Shown: positions 18,296 through 26,437 of the stretch, piece by piece | Layout: each line of letters starts with the position of its first letter | Position numbering within the stretch: the first letter of the stretch is position 1 | DNA from: Acidaminococcus fermentans_A | GTDB taxonomy: Bacteria > Bacillota > Negativicutes > Acidaminococcales > Acidaminococcaceae | Direction: 5' to 3' | DNA: 64,000 nt | Assembly (NCBI RefSeq): GCF_052216985.1 | Contig: NZ_JBQOUY010000004.1 | Span: 62,001 to 126,000, forward strand | Program-made: the position numbers and the translations under genes | The notes under the pieces: model-generated | Seen by the model: the letters and a program-made list of their open reading frames with translations, nothing else | What the model was told of the DNA's origin: nothing | Databases searched by the model: none

Positions 18296-19064
18296 CAGCA
18301 GCAAAGGACTGCTGGTGTCCCTGGGAGCCCATTTGATTTTCTTCCTGCTGGTGGGAGCTGCCGGCTACCAGGCTTACCAGAAGCAGCAGGTCCAGGATCC
18401 GATCTACACGGTGGAAATCGTTTCCGGCAGTCCCTATCACGGCTATGGGGAAGTGCCGGGAGCCCATCTGGGGAACGGGAATCCTCCAGTATCTGCTGCA
18501 GCCCAGCAGACAGCCCCCCAGGAAGGTGCTCCCGCACCGGTGATGCAGCCAGTCCCTCAGGATGTGATCCCCGATGGACAGGTGGCAGAGGACCGTCCTA
18601 CGGCAGCGGCCTCCTCTGTCAGCTCGGCAGCAGCTGGAGCGGCAGCCCGGCCCGGGACGGCTGCCCAGGGGGATCCGGAGGGGGGGAGTCCGGACGGAGT
18701 TCCCAATGGGGGCAATCCGGCAGGAAGTCCGGGAGAACCTCCGGGACCGGCAGGAGGTGACGGGCCTGGCTTTGATACGGAAGCGGTCCAGTCCGACGTA
18801 TCCGCTAGTTTCCTAGGGGGACCGGATCCGGAATATCCTTCAGCCCTGCAGAATCACGGCATCCAGGGCTCCGTCCGGGTCCGGATGATCGTAGGCAAGG
18901 ACGGCACCGTGGAAAGTGCTTCGGTGATTTCTGGATCCGGCTATGGCCAGATGGATCAGGCGGCTCTGGATGCGGCTTATGGATATCAGTTCGAACCGGC
19001 GTATAAGGAAGGGTACCCGGTCCGGTGCTATGCCACGAAAACGTTTACCTTCCGGTTGAACTGA
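18282..19064 (+). CDS. tonB: TonB energy-transducing protein
   Basis: The 260-residue protein has an N-terminal membrane anchor (LLVSLGAHLIFFLLVGAAGY), a long Pro/Gly/Ala-rich periplasmic linker (about 60-165, very rich in GNPAGSPGEPPGPAGG-like sequence) and a TonB C-terminal domain: PDPEYPSALQNHGIQGSVRVRM and SGYGQMDQAALDAA. It should couple ExbBD to the receptor encoded next. The linker is dominated by Pro-Gly rather than the Pro-Glu/Pro-Lys repeats of enterobacterial TonB. Confidence 0.93.
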   Translation: MEICDSSKGLLVSLGAHLIFFLLVGAAGYQAYQKQQVQDPIYTVEIVSGSPYHGYGEVPGAHLGNGNPPVSAAAQQTAPQEGAPAPVMQPVPQDVIPDGQVAEDRPTAAASSVSSAAAGAAARPGTAAQGDPEGGSPDGVPNGGNPAGSPGEPPGPAGGDGPGFDTEAVQSDVSASFLGGPDPEYPSALQNHGIQGSVRVRMIVGKDGTVESASVISGSGYGQMDQAALDAAYGYQFEPAYKEGYPVRCYATKTFTFRLN

Positions 19065-19068
19065 AACA

Positions 19069-19106
19069 GGGAGACTGGACGCGGCCTTTGGGCGGACCGG
19101 TCTCCC
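19069..19106 (+). other. Intercistronic hairpin between tonB and receptor gene
   Basis: A ten-base-pair stem (GGGAGACTGG / CCGGTCTCCC) without a T run lies in the 105-base gap. It could protect or segment the mRNA rather than end it. Confidence 0.45.
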
Positions 19107-19169
19107 AGGGGGAATCTGTGGAATGCGGAAAGGAATGACTTGCAAAATAAAGTGTAAAGGAGCGTTACG

Positions 19170-21155
19170 ATGGATCAAGCATGGTTGAAGAGAAGGATCC
19201 TGCTGGCGGTAAGCCTGGCAGCCGTACTGGGCGGAGCCCAGTTGTGCAGTGCTGCGGAAGCATCAGGGGATGCGATGGAGAACCTGGAACTGGGAGAGAC
19301 AGTGGTCACCGCCACCCGGAGCAAGCTGGAAGAAAAGAAAGTCCCCATGGCTGTCCAGGTCATCAGGGGAGATGAAATGAAGAAGAAAGGGGCCTACAAT
19401 GTCCGGGATGCCATCAAGAATGCTACGGGCATCGACGTATCCCGGAACGGAACCTCCATGGTGGGGAACAATGTCAGCGTCCGGGGCATGGGCACCACAG
19501 AAACACTGATCCTGGTGGACGGCCGCCGGATTGCCGGAGAAGACTCCGCCAGCACTATGAATGCGTATGAGCTGGACCGGATCAATGTGAACCAGATCGA
19601 CCGGATCGAAATCCTCCGAGGCTCCGGGTCCGCTGTCTGGGGCAGTGATGCCACCGGCGGGGTGATCAACATCATCACCAAAAAGAACCGGAAACAGGGC
19701 GGCTATGCCGGCACCCGCACCGGCAGCCTGGAATCTTCCGTATACGGGGGCGTTTCCACCGGGGATATGGGGAAGCTGAACATGGATTTCGATTTCAATC
19801 TGACCCGGGTACGGAAAGAAGAAAACAAGGGAAGCACCAATATGTACGGTCCCCGGCGGAATTTTTCCGTGAACGGCAATTATCGGTTCAATGACCACAG
19901 CGGCCTGGATTTTGGAGCCGGCTTTATGAAGGAACAGCTCACCAGCCTGTCTGCCAGCACTACCGCAGGGACCACCACCAGCTATTACGACAACAACCGC
20001 TCCGACTATCATGTGAAATATTACGGCTTCGACCGGAAAAACGACTGGGAAGTCCAGTCCTATTACAGCCGGCTGGGGAAAGTGGGCCGGACCCGGACCG
20101 TGAAGGCGTGGAACGACTTCAACCATGCCCGGTATTCCACCTGGGTCAACGAAGCCAAGAACACCTATAAGATGGATAAGAATAACACCCTGACCTACGG
20201 TATGGAAGTGAAGAACCAGAAAGCCGGGGGGACCCGCTTTGCCAATCCGGGGGGCGGTACAAGGACGGAGTATTATCTGGGCATGAGCAGTCCTTATGGC
20301 TCAGCCAGTCAGAATTCCTATGCTTTCTATGTGGAAGATGAGATGAAGCTGGGGGATAAATTGATGTTCATCCCGTCTGTGCGGTTCGACCATCATGACA
20401 GTTTCGGCAGCGAATGGTCTCCCCGAGCCGGGCTCACCTATAGCTTCAGCAAGGCCAGCCGTCTGAAAATCAATTATGGTAAAGCTTTCCGGGCTCCTAC
20501 CATCTTCGAACTGTATTCCCAGATGATCCATTCCCCCATTGCCTCTATGCGGGTGATCGTGGAAGGAAATCCGGACCTGCAGCCGGAAAAATCCACCAAC
20601 TTCGATATCAGCCTGGAAGGAGAAAAGGGAAAAGCCACGGGAAAACTCACCTATTTCCACAATAAAATCTCCAACCTGATCGATTCGGAAAGCGTATCCC
20701 GGAGCTTCAGCGGCGGTGCCATGACTTTCCTCTACCGGTATCGGAATGTGGACAAAGCCACTTTCAACGGGGTGGAAGCGGAAACCAAGTACAAATTCGA
20801 CAAACACTGGAGCGCTCGGGCCAATTACACCTACCTGGATGCCAGGGATGGGAACACCAACAAGCGGCTCACGGGACGGGCTCTTAATACCGGCACTGTG
20901 GAACTGTCTTGGACCGATGCCAAAAAGGATCCCTGGACGGCCACTCTCTATAACCAGTGGTACCAGAACTATCTGACCAGTGCCAACGACAAATCTTATT
21001 CTTACAGCCTGACCAACTTCGTTGTCACAAAGGATATCGGGAAGATGTCCCTGTATGCCGGCATCGACAACCTGTTCAACAAGAAATTCGACAGCAGCGA
21101 CAGCATCTGGACCGACGGCCGTGTTTGGAGAGCCGGCGTTGAATGGAAATTCTAA
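19170..21155 (+). CDS. TonB-dependent outer-membrane haem receptor
   Basis: The 661-residue protein has a signal peptide (cut after CSA), a TonB box-like ETVVTATR stretch, a plug domain (VPMAVQVIRGDEM ... EILRGSGSAVWGSDATGGVINIIT) and a 22-strand-type barrel ending in a C-terminal aromatic (EWKF). The FRAP box (residues 440-443) and an NPDL box (467-470, usual form NPNL) bracket His454; this arrangement is the signature of haem receptors such as HemR/HmuR. A GGAG-type site precedes the ATG. Substrate calls from these boxes are good but not absolute. Confidence 0.88.
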   Translation: MDQAWLKRRILLAVSLAAVLGGAQLCSAAEASGDAMENLELGETVVTATRSKLEEKKVPMAVQVIRGDEMKKKGAYNVRDAIKNATGIDVSRNGTSMVGNNVSVRGMGTTETLILVDGRRIAGEDSASTMNAYELDRINVNQIDRIEILRGSGSAVWGSDATGGVINIITKKNRKQGGYAGTRTGSLESSVYGGVSTGDMGKLNMDFDFNLTRVRKEENKGSTNMYGPRRNFSVNGNYRFNDHSGLDFGAGFMKEQLTSLSASTTAGTTTSYYDNNRSDYHVKYYGFDRKNDWEVQSYYSRLGKVGRTRTVKAWNDFNHARYSTWVNEAKNTYKMDKNNTLTYGMEVKNQKAGGTRFANPGGGTRTEYYLGMSSPYGSASQNSYAFYVEDEMKLGDKLMFIPSVRFDHHDSFGSEWSPRAGLTYSFSKASRLKINYGKAFRAPTIFELYSQMIHSPIASMRVIVEGNPDLQPEKSTNFDISLEGEKGKATGKLTYFHNKISNLIDSESVSRSFSGGAMTFLYRYRNVDKATFNGVEAETKYKFDKHWSARANYTYLDARDGNTNKRLTGRALNTGTVELSWTDAKKDPWTATLYNQWYQNYLTSANDKSYSYSLTNFVVTKDIGKMSLYAGIDNLFNKKFDSSDSIWTDGRVWRAGVEWKF

Positions 21156-21166
21156 GGAGGAAGCCC

Positions 21167-21694
21167 ATGAAAACCATCGTACTGTATTCCAGCCGTACCG
21201 GCAATACCCGCAAGGTGGCAGAAGCCATTGCTTCCGCCCTGTCAGAAGGGACACCCTGCCTGGATCTGAACCGGGACCTGCCGGATGACTTGGCTGCCTA
21301 TGACTGCGTATTCCTAGGGTACTGGGTGGATAAAGGAACTGCTGATGCAGCGGCTCAGAAAGTCCTGCCTAGGCTCCACAACCCCCATGTGGCTCTCTTT
21401 GCAACCTTAGGAGCCAATCCTCACAGCGATCATGCCCGGAAATCTCTGGAAAACGGAGCCGCTCTGCTGCCGGAGGGAGTGGAGCCGGTGGACTGCTTCA
21501 TCTGTCAGGGGAAGGTGGATCCCCAGCTCATCGAAGCCATGTACAAACGCTTCCCGCCGGAAAGCCTCCATGGCCGCAATCCCCAGAGCGAAGCCAGGCA
21601 CAAAGCGGCTGCCACCCATCCCGATGCCCAGGACTTAGAAGCGGCGGCCACTTTCGCCAGAAGCGTGCTGGGAAAGCTGGAAGGGAACGGGTGA
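21167..21694 (+). CDS. Flavodoxin-family protein of the haem-degradation type (HmuF-like)
   Basis: The 175-residue protein has an N-terminal flavodoxin P-loop, VLYSSRTGNTRKVAEAI, for FMN phosphate binding, and the flavodoxin-like core CVFLGYWVDKGTAD and ALFATLGANPHSDHA. ATG 21167 follows an AAGGAGG site; the in-frame ATG eight codons earlier lies inside the receptor gene. Fusobacterium HmuF, a flavodoxin-like partner of the radical SAM enzyme HmuW, is the closest described analogue I know of. This protein probably supplies electrons or handles haem/anaerobilin (inference from gene order). Confidence 0.8.
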   Translation: MKTIVLYSSRTGNTRKVAEAIASALSEGTPCLDLNRDLPDDLAAYDCVFLGYWVDKGTADAAAQKVLPRLHNPHVALFATLGANPHSDHARKSLENGAALLPEGVEPVDCFICQGKVDPQLIEAMYKRFPPESLHGRNPQSEARHKAAATHPDAQDLEAAATFARSVLGKLEGNG

Positions 21695-21697
21695 GCC

Positions 21698-23101
21698 ATG
21701 GATCTGGAAACGTATTTTTTACAACTGTCTCCAGAAGAGCAGGTGCTCCAGTTCGGACGGAAAAGCCCGGATCCTCTGGCTCTGGCTTTTGACCGAAAGC
21801 GAGTGATCCATGCGGGAATGAAGGGGAAAATGATCCCGCCGCCCCTGGCCCAGGGTGTATGGCAGAAGACTCTCCAGGGAGCACCCCAGGGCCGGCCTAC
21901 CCAAATGGCCTATTTCCATATTCCCTTCTGCAAGACCAAATGCCTGTACTGCGGATTTTTCCAGAATGGAACCAGCCAGGAAGCCGAAGACCGCTATGTG
22001 GACCTCTTGATCCGGGAATTGGAACAGGATGCTGGGCAGCCTCGGCTCCAGGCGGCCCCCATCCAGGCGGTGTTCATCGGCGGCGGTACGCCTACTTCTC
22101 TGACCCCGGAAAATGCCCGGAAGCTCCTTTCCGCCATACGCCGGTGCCTGCCCTTGGCCAATGACTGTGAACTGACCCTGGAAGGTCGGATCCATGACCT
22201 GGTACCAGAAAAGATGGAAGTGTGGTTTGTGGAAGGGGTCAATCGAATGTCCTTGGGGGTCCAGTCCTTCGATACCAAAGTCCGCCAGCAGGTGGGCCGG
22301 ATCGATGACCAGGATACTGTGCTGGAAAGACTCCGGGCTCTTTCTGCCTGGAACCAGTGTGCCGTGGTCATCGATCTGATGTACGGGCTGCCGGATCAGA
22401 CAACGGAAATCTGGAAAAAAGATGTGGAATTGCTGGTCCAGTCCGGTGTGGATGGAGCGGACCTGTACCAGCTGGATGTGTTCGAGAAAAGCGACCTGGC
22501 CCTTTCCATCCAAAAGGGCAGATTGTCACCGGCGGCTACTACCCAGCAGCAGACGGCTCTCTTTGCTTGGGGGAAAGGCTACCTGGATGCCCAGGGCTGG
22601 AAACGGCTCAGCTTCTGTCACTGGGCCCGGAACAACCGAGAACGGAGCCTGTATAACACCCTGGCCCGGGGCGGAGTCCATCTGTTCCCCTTCGGCTGCG
22701 GGGCTGGAGGCCATGTGGACGGTGTTTCTACCATGCTCCACCGGGCCCTGCCCATGTACGAAAAAATGGTATCCGCTGGCCAGAAACCCCTTATGTTCCT
22801 CCAGCAGGAATCTCCTTATGCCCGGATCGCTGACCGGATCCAGGCTCAGCTGAACCAGTGCCGTTTGGATCTGGAAGACTTGGCCCGTATGGACAGCCGT
22901 CTTTCCGGCCTCCAGTGGCTGGGTGACCTATGGGAAGAGTATGGGCTCTGGAAGCACAATGGATATCTGTATCATCTTACTGAAGCTGGACAGTTCTGGG
23001 AAGTGAACATGACCCAGACGGTCCTGGAATGTGTGGAACTGCTCCTGGAAGGAGCGGAGCAGAGGAAAGTAGCGGAGGCAAGGGTGGCGGAGCAGGGCTG
23101 A
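21698..23101 (+). CDS. hutW: HutW/ChuW-type radical SAM haem-degrading methyltransferase
   Basis: The 467-residue protein has the N-terminal DPLALAFDRKRVIHAGMKG segment typical of ChuW/HutW, a radical SAM site CKTKCLYC (CxxxCxxC, about residues 85-92), a GGGTPTSL glycine motif that helps bind SAM, and an overall HemN-like layout including MSLGVQSFD and DLMYGLPDQT. ChuW opens haem without oxygen, releasing iron and making anaerobilin. It lies four bases after the flavodoxin gene and closes the haem island. HemN/HemW is the alternative family, but the N-terminal motif and context favour HutW. Confidence 0.9.
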   Translation: MDLETYFLQLSPEEQVLQFGRKSPDPLALAFDRKRVIHAGMKGKMIPPPLAQGVWQKTLQGAPQGRPTQMAYFHIPFCKTKCLYCGFFQNGTSQEAEDRYVDLLIRELEQDAGQPRLQAAPIQAVFIGGGTPTSLTPENARKLLSAIRRCLPLANDCELTLEGRIHDLVPEKMEVWFVEGVNRMSLGVQSFDTKVRQQVGRIDDQDTVLERLRALSAWNQCAVVIDLMYGLPDQTTEIWKKDVELLVQSGVDGADLYQLDVFEKSDLALSIQKGRLSPAATTQQQTALFAWGKGYLDAQGWKRLSFCHWARNNRERSLYNTLARGGVHLFPFGCGAGGHVDGVSTMLHRALPMYEKMVSAGQKPLMFLQQESPYARIADRIQAQLNQCRLDLEDLARMDSRLSGLQWLGDLWEEYGLWKHNGYLYHLTEAGQFWEVNMTQTVLECVELLLEGAEQRKVAEARVAEQG

Positions 23102-23127
23102 GGCTACCATTACTTCTATCGCATAAC

Positions 23128-23255
23128 CCAGGCGCACGATATGGATCCAGCTGCTTTGTCAGCGGGGATTTTCGAAAGCGACATGTACCATTTAGTACTA
23201 TGCCACATTCGAAAATCCCCGCTTTCGCGCATCTGGACCCATCTCGTGTGCCTGG
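23128..23255. repeat. Large nested inverted repeat
   Basis: The inner arms are an exact 16-base match (AGCGGGGATTTTCGAA at 23161-23176, reverse complement at 23208-23223). Outside them, CCAGGCGCACGATATGG (23128 on) pairs with the complement ending GTGTGCCTGG (23255) with a few mismatches. No transposase is present. Confidence 0.75.
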
Positions 23256-23358
23256 AAAAAATCGGGGGAATGCCGCACGGACCAAATCTTTTCTTTCGTG
23301 CATTGGGGCCTTCTTGTGTGCAGGGAAAGAAATAGGAGGGCTTCCGGCTCATCGCAAA

Positions 23359-23408
23359 CAAGCTGACGTCTGATCTCTGAAAGTCCTGTAAAGGCCGTTC
23401 TGACTTCT
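23359..23408 (+). repeat. Half copy of dispersed AAGCTGA/TCTGA element
   Basis: This 50-base arm matches the right arms at 30461-30507 and 60164-60215 (AAGCTGAnGTCTGA, then a GGCC-type mini hairpin, then TCTGACTTCTT). The left arm is missing here. Confidence 0.65.
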
Positions 23409-23465
23409 TTCTTTAGTGTGAGGAGAGGTATCTAAAATTTTCTTGAAAAAATTTTAGGAATCCTG

Positions 23466-23494
23466 TTGACATTTTGTACCATATTTAATATAAT
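23466..23494 (+). promoter_or_regulatory. tRNA operon promoter
   Basis: TTGACA, a 17-base spacer and TATAAT form a perfect consensus promoter, 29 bases before tRNA-Asn. Confidence 0.85.
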
Positions 23495-23522
23495 AATCCT
23501 CGCAACGCATAAGCGTCTAAAT

Positions 23523-23597
23523 TCCCCGATAGCTCAATGGTAGAGCACTCGACTGTTAATCGAGTTGTTGTAAGTTCGAGTCTTACTCGGGGAGCCA
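23523..23597 (+). tRNA. tRNA-Asn (GTT)
   Basis: The acceptor TCCCCGA pairs with TCGGGGA, the anticodon loop is CTGTTAAT, the T-loop is GTTCGAGT, and CCA is encoded. Confidence 0.95.
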
Positions 23598-23600
23598 TGT

Positions 23601-23675
23601 GGCCGGATGGTCAAGCGGTTAAGACACCGCCCTTTCACGGCGGTATCGGGGGTTCGATTCCCCCTCCGGTCACCA
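23601..23675 (+). tRNA. tRNA-Glu (TTC)
   Basis: The acceptor GGCCGGA pairs with TCCGGTC (one G-T), the anticodon loop is CTTTCAC, the T-arm is GGGGGTTCGATTCCCCC, and CCA is encoded. Confidence 0.94.
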
Positions 23676-23685
23676 CATTTTTTTC

Positions 23686-23761
23686 GGGCGCTTAGCTCAG
23701 CTGGGAGAGCGTCTGCCTTACAAGCAGAATGTCAGCAGTTCGATCCTGTTAGCGCCCACCA
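23686..23761 (+). tRNA. tRNA-Val (TAC)
   Basis: The acceptor GGGCGCT pairs with AGCGCCC, the anticodon loop is CTTACAA, and CCA is encoded. Confidence 0.95.
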
Positions 23762-23805
23762 CTATTGTTGCAAAATTTTTACATATCAATGATATTGCAG
23801 TGCGA

Positions 23806-23882
23806 CGGGGCGTAGCTCAGTTTGGTAGAGCACCTGCCTTGGGAGCAGGGGGTCGTAGGTTCAAATCCTGTCGCTCCGACCA
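23806..23882 (+). tRNA. tRNA-Pro (TGG)
   Basis: The acceptor CGGGGCG pairs with CGCTCCG (one G-T), the anticodon loop is CTTGGGA, and CCA is encoded. Confidence 0.95.
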
Positions 23883-23890
23883 ATAATAAT

Positions 23891-23964
23891 GCGGGTGTAG
23901 CTCAATGGTAGAGCCCTAGCCTTCCAAGCTAGTTACGTGGGTTCGATTCCCATCACCCGCTCCA
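23891..23964 (+). tRNA. tRNA-Gly (TCC)
   Basis: The acceptor GCGGGTG pairs with CACCCGC, the anticodon loop is CTTCCAA, and CCA is encoded. Confidence 0.95.
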
Positions 23965-23972
23965 TTTTATTT

Positions 23973-24049
23973 GGCCCTGTAGCTCAGCTGGATAGAGCAA
24001 CGGCCTTCTAAGCCGTGTGTCGAGTGTTCGAATCACTCCAGGGTCACCA
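23973..24049 (+). tRNA. tRNA-Arg (TCT)
   Basis: The acceptor GGCCCTG pairs with CAGGGTC (one G-T), the anticodon loop is CTTCTAA, and CCA is encoded. Confidence 0.95.
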
Positions 24050-24060
24050 CTTGGAACAGC

Positions 24061-24108
24061 AGAAGCTGTGAGAAAATGAGAAATCATTTTCCACAGCTTC
24101 TTTTTTAT
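24061..24108 (+). terminator. tRNA operon terminator (AGCTGTGA type)
   Basis: The stem AGAAGCTGTG / CACAGCTTCT has an inner AAATGA/TCATTT pairing and is followed by a T run. Close relatives of this stem occur at 25785 and 36025. Confidence 0.88.
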
Positions 24109-24118
24109 TTTTTTTATA

Positions 24119-24162
24119 TTGACAATCATCTATATTATGCTATACTGATATCAGATAGATGA
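24119..24162 (+). promoter_or_regulatory. Promoter with ArsR-type operator
   Basis: TTGACA (24119-24124), a 16-base spacer and TATACT (24141-24146) form the promoter. An inverted repeat TCATCTAT (24126-24133) / ATAGATGA (24155-24162) surrounds the -10 box. This is the expected place for the ArsR repressor encoded in the same operon. Confidence 0.7.
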
Positions 24163-24189
24163 CAGTCAATACGATGGAGGCGGAAACAA

Positions 24190-25188
24190 ATGTGGACATT
24201 CATACAAAATGAAATCCTGGGAATGCAGTGGCTGAACCATCTGATTGGGGTCGGTCTTGGGGCGGCAGGGATGGATCTGGGTTCTCGGCTGGGGGGCAGT
24301 GTGCAGTTTTTCCTGTACGATGTGATCAAGATCTCTGTGTTGCTGGTAGTACTGATTTTCTGTGTCTCCTATATCCAGAGCTACTTCCCGCCGGAACGGA
24401 GCCGACAGATCCTGGGCCGATTCCATGGGTTGGGGGCCAATCTGATCGGGGCCCTTCTGGGAACGGTGACACCGTTCTGCTCCTGCTCCTCCATTCCCCT
24501 TTTCATGGGATTTACCAGCGCCGGCTTGTCCCAGGGGGTTACCTTTTCTTTCCTGATTTCTTCTCCCATGGTAGATCTGGGGAGCCTGGTACTGCTGATG
24601 GGAGTATTCGGTTATAAAATCGCCCTGGCCTATGTGGTGATGGGACTGGTGATTGCCGTGGCCGGCGGGACTCTGATCGAACATCTCCATATGGAGGATC
24701 AGGTGGCGGATTTCATTCGGCAGGCCCGGATAGAAACCAGCCTGGCTCCGGAACAGCTGACGGTCGGGCAGCGGACCGCTTTTGCCCGGGAGCAGGTGGA
24801 AAACACCTTCCGGAAAGTCTTTCCCTATATTCTCCTGGGGGTGGGCATCGGGGCAGTGATCCATGAATGGGTTCCGGAACATCTGGTAACGGCTGTACTT
24901 GGGAGTCGGAACTCCTTTGGAGTGGTGCTGGCCACACTGGTGGGGGTACCCATGTATGCGGACATTTTCGGCACCATACCGGTGGCGGAGGCATTGCTGG
25001 GAAAAGGAGCCCAGCTGGGGACAGTACTGAGCTTCATGATGGCGGTGACCACCCTGAGCCTGCCCTCCATGATCATGCTGGGCAAGGCGGTGAAACCCAA
25101 ACTGTTGCGGACGTTTGTGGCCATCTGTACGGCGGGGATCATTGCCGTAGGATATGGATTCAATCTGTTCCAGGCCTGGCTGCTGTAA
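24190..25188 (+). CDS. ArsP-like permease (PF03773/DUF318)
   Basis: The 332-residue membrane protein has about eight to ten hydrophobic segments. TVTPFCSCSSIPLFMGFTSAG and, in the second half, VGVPMYADIFGTIPVAEAL are hallmark repeats of the DUF318 permease family. The family includes ArsP (methylarsenite efflux); the conserved CSCSS cysteines are present. It is first in an operon with an ArsR repressor and a small thioredoxin-like protein. This trio is widespread, and its substrate is usually a soft metalloid or is unknown. Confidence 0.87.
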   Translation: MWTFIQNEILGMQWLNHLIGVGLGAAGMDLGSRLGGSVQFFLYDVIKISVLLVVLIFCVSYIQSYFPPERSRQILGRFHGLGANLIGALLGTVTPFCSCSSIPLFMGFTSAGLSQGVTFSFLISSPMVDLGSLVLLMGVFGYKIALAYVVMGLVIAVAGGTLIEHLHMEDQVADFIRQARIETSLAPEQLTVGQRTAFAREQVENTFRKVFPYILLGVGIGAVIHEWVPEHLVTAVLGSRNSFGVVLATLVGVPMYADIFGTIPVAEALLGKGAQLGTVLSFMMAVTTLSLPSMIMLGKAVKPKLLRTFVAICTAGIIAVGYGFNLFQAWLL

Positions 25189-25200
25189 GGAGGTGAAGAC

Positions 25201-25512
25201 ATGAATGCAATGGACGCGGCAGTGATCTGCAAGGCCCTGGGGGATTCCAACCGGATCCGGATCGTGGAGCTGCTGACCCAGGGGGAACTGTGTGGCTGCA
25301 AACTGCTGGAGTATTTTAACATTACCCAGCCTACCCTGTCCCACCATATGAAGGTACTGGCAGAATGTGGGTTGATCTGCAGCCGGAAGGAATGGAAGAA
25401 TACCTATTATTCCCTGAACTGTGAAACCCTCACGGCATTCAGGAATTATATAGGAACGCTGACCTGCCGAAAAGGGAGAGCCTGTAGCTGCATGGATGAA
25501 AGCGGAAGATAG
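25201..25512 (+). CDS. ArsR-family transcriptional repressor
   Basis: The 103-residue winged-helix protein has LGDSNRIRIVELLTQGELCGCKLLEYFNITQPTLSHHMKVLAECGLI. The ELCGC motif matches the ELCVC-type arsenical-binding loop of ArsR, although only the two spaced cysteines are kept. Further Cys residues near the C-terminus (CRKGRACSC) may add a ligand. It starts 12 bases after the permease, behind AAGGAGG, and probably controls the operon through the inverted repeat at 24126-24162. Confidence 0.9.
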   Translation: MNAMDAAVICKALGDSNRIRIVELLTQGELCGCKLLEYFNITQPTLSHHMKVLAECGLICSRKEWKNTYYSLNCETLTAFRNYIGTLTCRKGRACSCMDESGR

Positions 25513-25538
25513 AAAGCAATAAGAAAGGATGAGAAAAC

Positions 25539-25769
25539 ATGGTTATTCAAGTCATGGGCGGAGGATGCAGCAAATGTGAAACGCTGCTGGAAAATGTCAA
25601 GGAAGCGGTGGCCCATACGGGGAAAACGGCGGAAATCCAATATATTACGGATTTTGCCGTCATTGCTGGCAAGGGTATTATGAGCACCCCGGCACTGGTT
25701 ATCGATGGCCGGGTGGTATCCACCGGCCGGGTATTGAAAACCAAAGAAGTGGAGGATTTGCTGGGGTAA
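25539..25769 (+). CDS. Mini-thioredoxin (redox-active disulfide protein 2 type)
   Basis: The 76-residue protein has a CSKC active site (residues 10-13) in a thioredoxin-like fold with the cis-Pro segment STPALVIDG. Such proteins regularly sit beside DUF318 permeases and ArsR. A role in reducing the metalloid or the permease cysteines is likely but unproven. Confidence 0.88.
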   Translation: MVIQVMGGGCSKCETLLENVKEAVAHTGKTAEIQYITDFAVIAGKGIMSTPALVIDGRVVSTGRVLKTKEVEDLLG

Positions 25770-25784
25770 GGAAAAGAGGACTGG

Positions 25785-25829
25785 AGCTGTGAAGAAATGA
25801 GAAACCATTTCTTCACAGCTTTCTTTTTT
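25785..25829. terminator. Terminator (AGCTGTGAAGAAATG type)
   Basis: A 15-bp perfect stem AGCTGTGAAGAAATG / CATTTCTTCACAGCT with a six-base loop is followed by TTCTTTTTT. Confidence 0.9.
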
Positions 25830-26027
25830 CATTGAATCCATACCTCTTCGGACAATCCGGTCATACTCCCGGTCGTTCTTCATTACTCCGAAAATAGCTT
25901 CTGCCTAGATTGCAAGGTTCCTTTTCTCCGTCCTTTTTTTCCAGACCCAGGAATACTTGTTGGCATTGGCTTCGAATTTCAACATATTGACGGGATTATA
26001 TCTGATTCTTCCAAACTTATGTTCAAG
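25828..26027 (-). pseudogene. Transposase C-terminal remnant
   Basis: Read on the minus strand, the segment translates to LEHKFGRIRYNPVNMLKF, then KYSWVWKKRTEKRNLAI, a stop codon, then AEAIFGVMKNDREYDRIVRRGMDSMK. The last part has the (E)xxFGxxKxxxxxxRxxxRG pattern found at the end of IS1182/IS4-like transposases. It has an internal stop and no upstream portion, so it is a dead fragment. No terminal repeats were seen. Confidence 0.6.
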
Positions 26028-26029
26028 GG

Positions 26030-26437
26030 ACTATTATTTCACCTTTTCTTTTTGTTTGCCCTTTTCCAGATTGCACAACATTTTGTCAAGAAGATGCTGA
26101 AAAAATAATATAAAATATTTTTATTGATTTTTCAATCCTGTACAGAAGGGGATCAGGAAAAATGGTGCTCTAGACTGCAACTTTGCAGGGCAAGGGATAA
26201 CTTTTCCTGCTTCTTCGTCTAATTTTCATCTAATCTTCATGATTCGGAAACATACTACTGTATTGACAGTCCTTCGGCAGTGAGCATACAGAACGATTCA
26301 TCATGAATTTAATTTAGACATTCATAACCAAATATGATAAAATACAGCTGAAAAACTTTGGACTATACTGCCCTGCCAAGGATAGAAAGAGATGGATACA
26401 GGGAATCCAAAAGAAGAATCTGTATGGGAGGGGTATC
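26030..26437 (+). promoter_or_regulatory. Long AT-rich leader of the 3H regulator gene, with promoter at 26315-26343
   Basis: TAGACA (26315-26320), a 17-base spacer and TAAAAT (26338-26343) form a plausible promoter about 95 bases before the gene. The rest (26030-26310) is AT-rich and shows no coding pattern or strong hairpin. Confidence 0.5.

Larger units (their letters stand above)
23102..23464. other. Intergenic region with a large palindrome and half of a dispersed repeat
   Basis: No credible gene was found here. It holds a 128-base imperfect palindrome (23128-23255) and a single arm of a dispersed repeat (23359-23408). Short open frames over the palindrome on both strands mirror each other and look like repeat translation. 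Confidence 0.6.

Noticed and set aside
22977..23373. Short open frames on both strands across the 23.1-23.3 kb palindrome
   Set aside because: They translate the two arms of an inverted repeat and have no ribosome site. They are better explained as repeat DNA.
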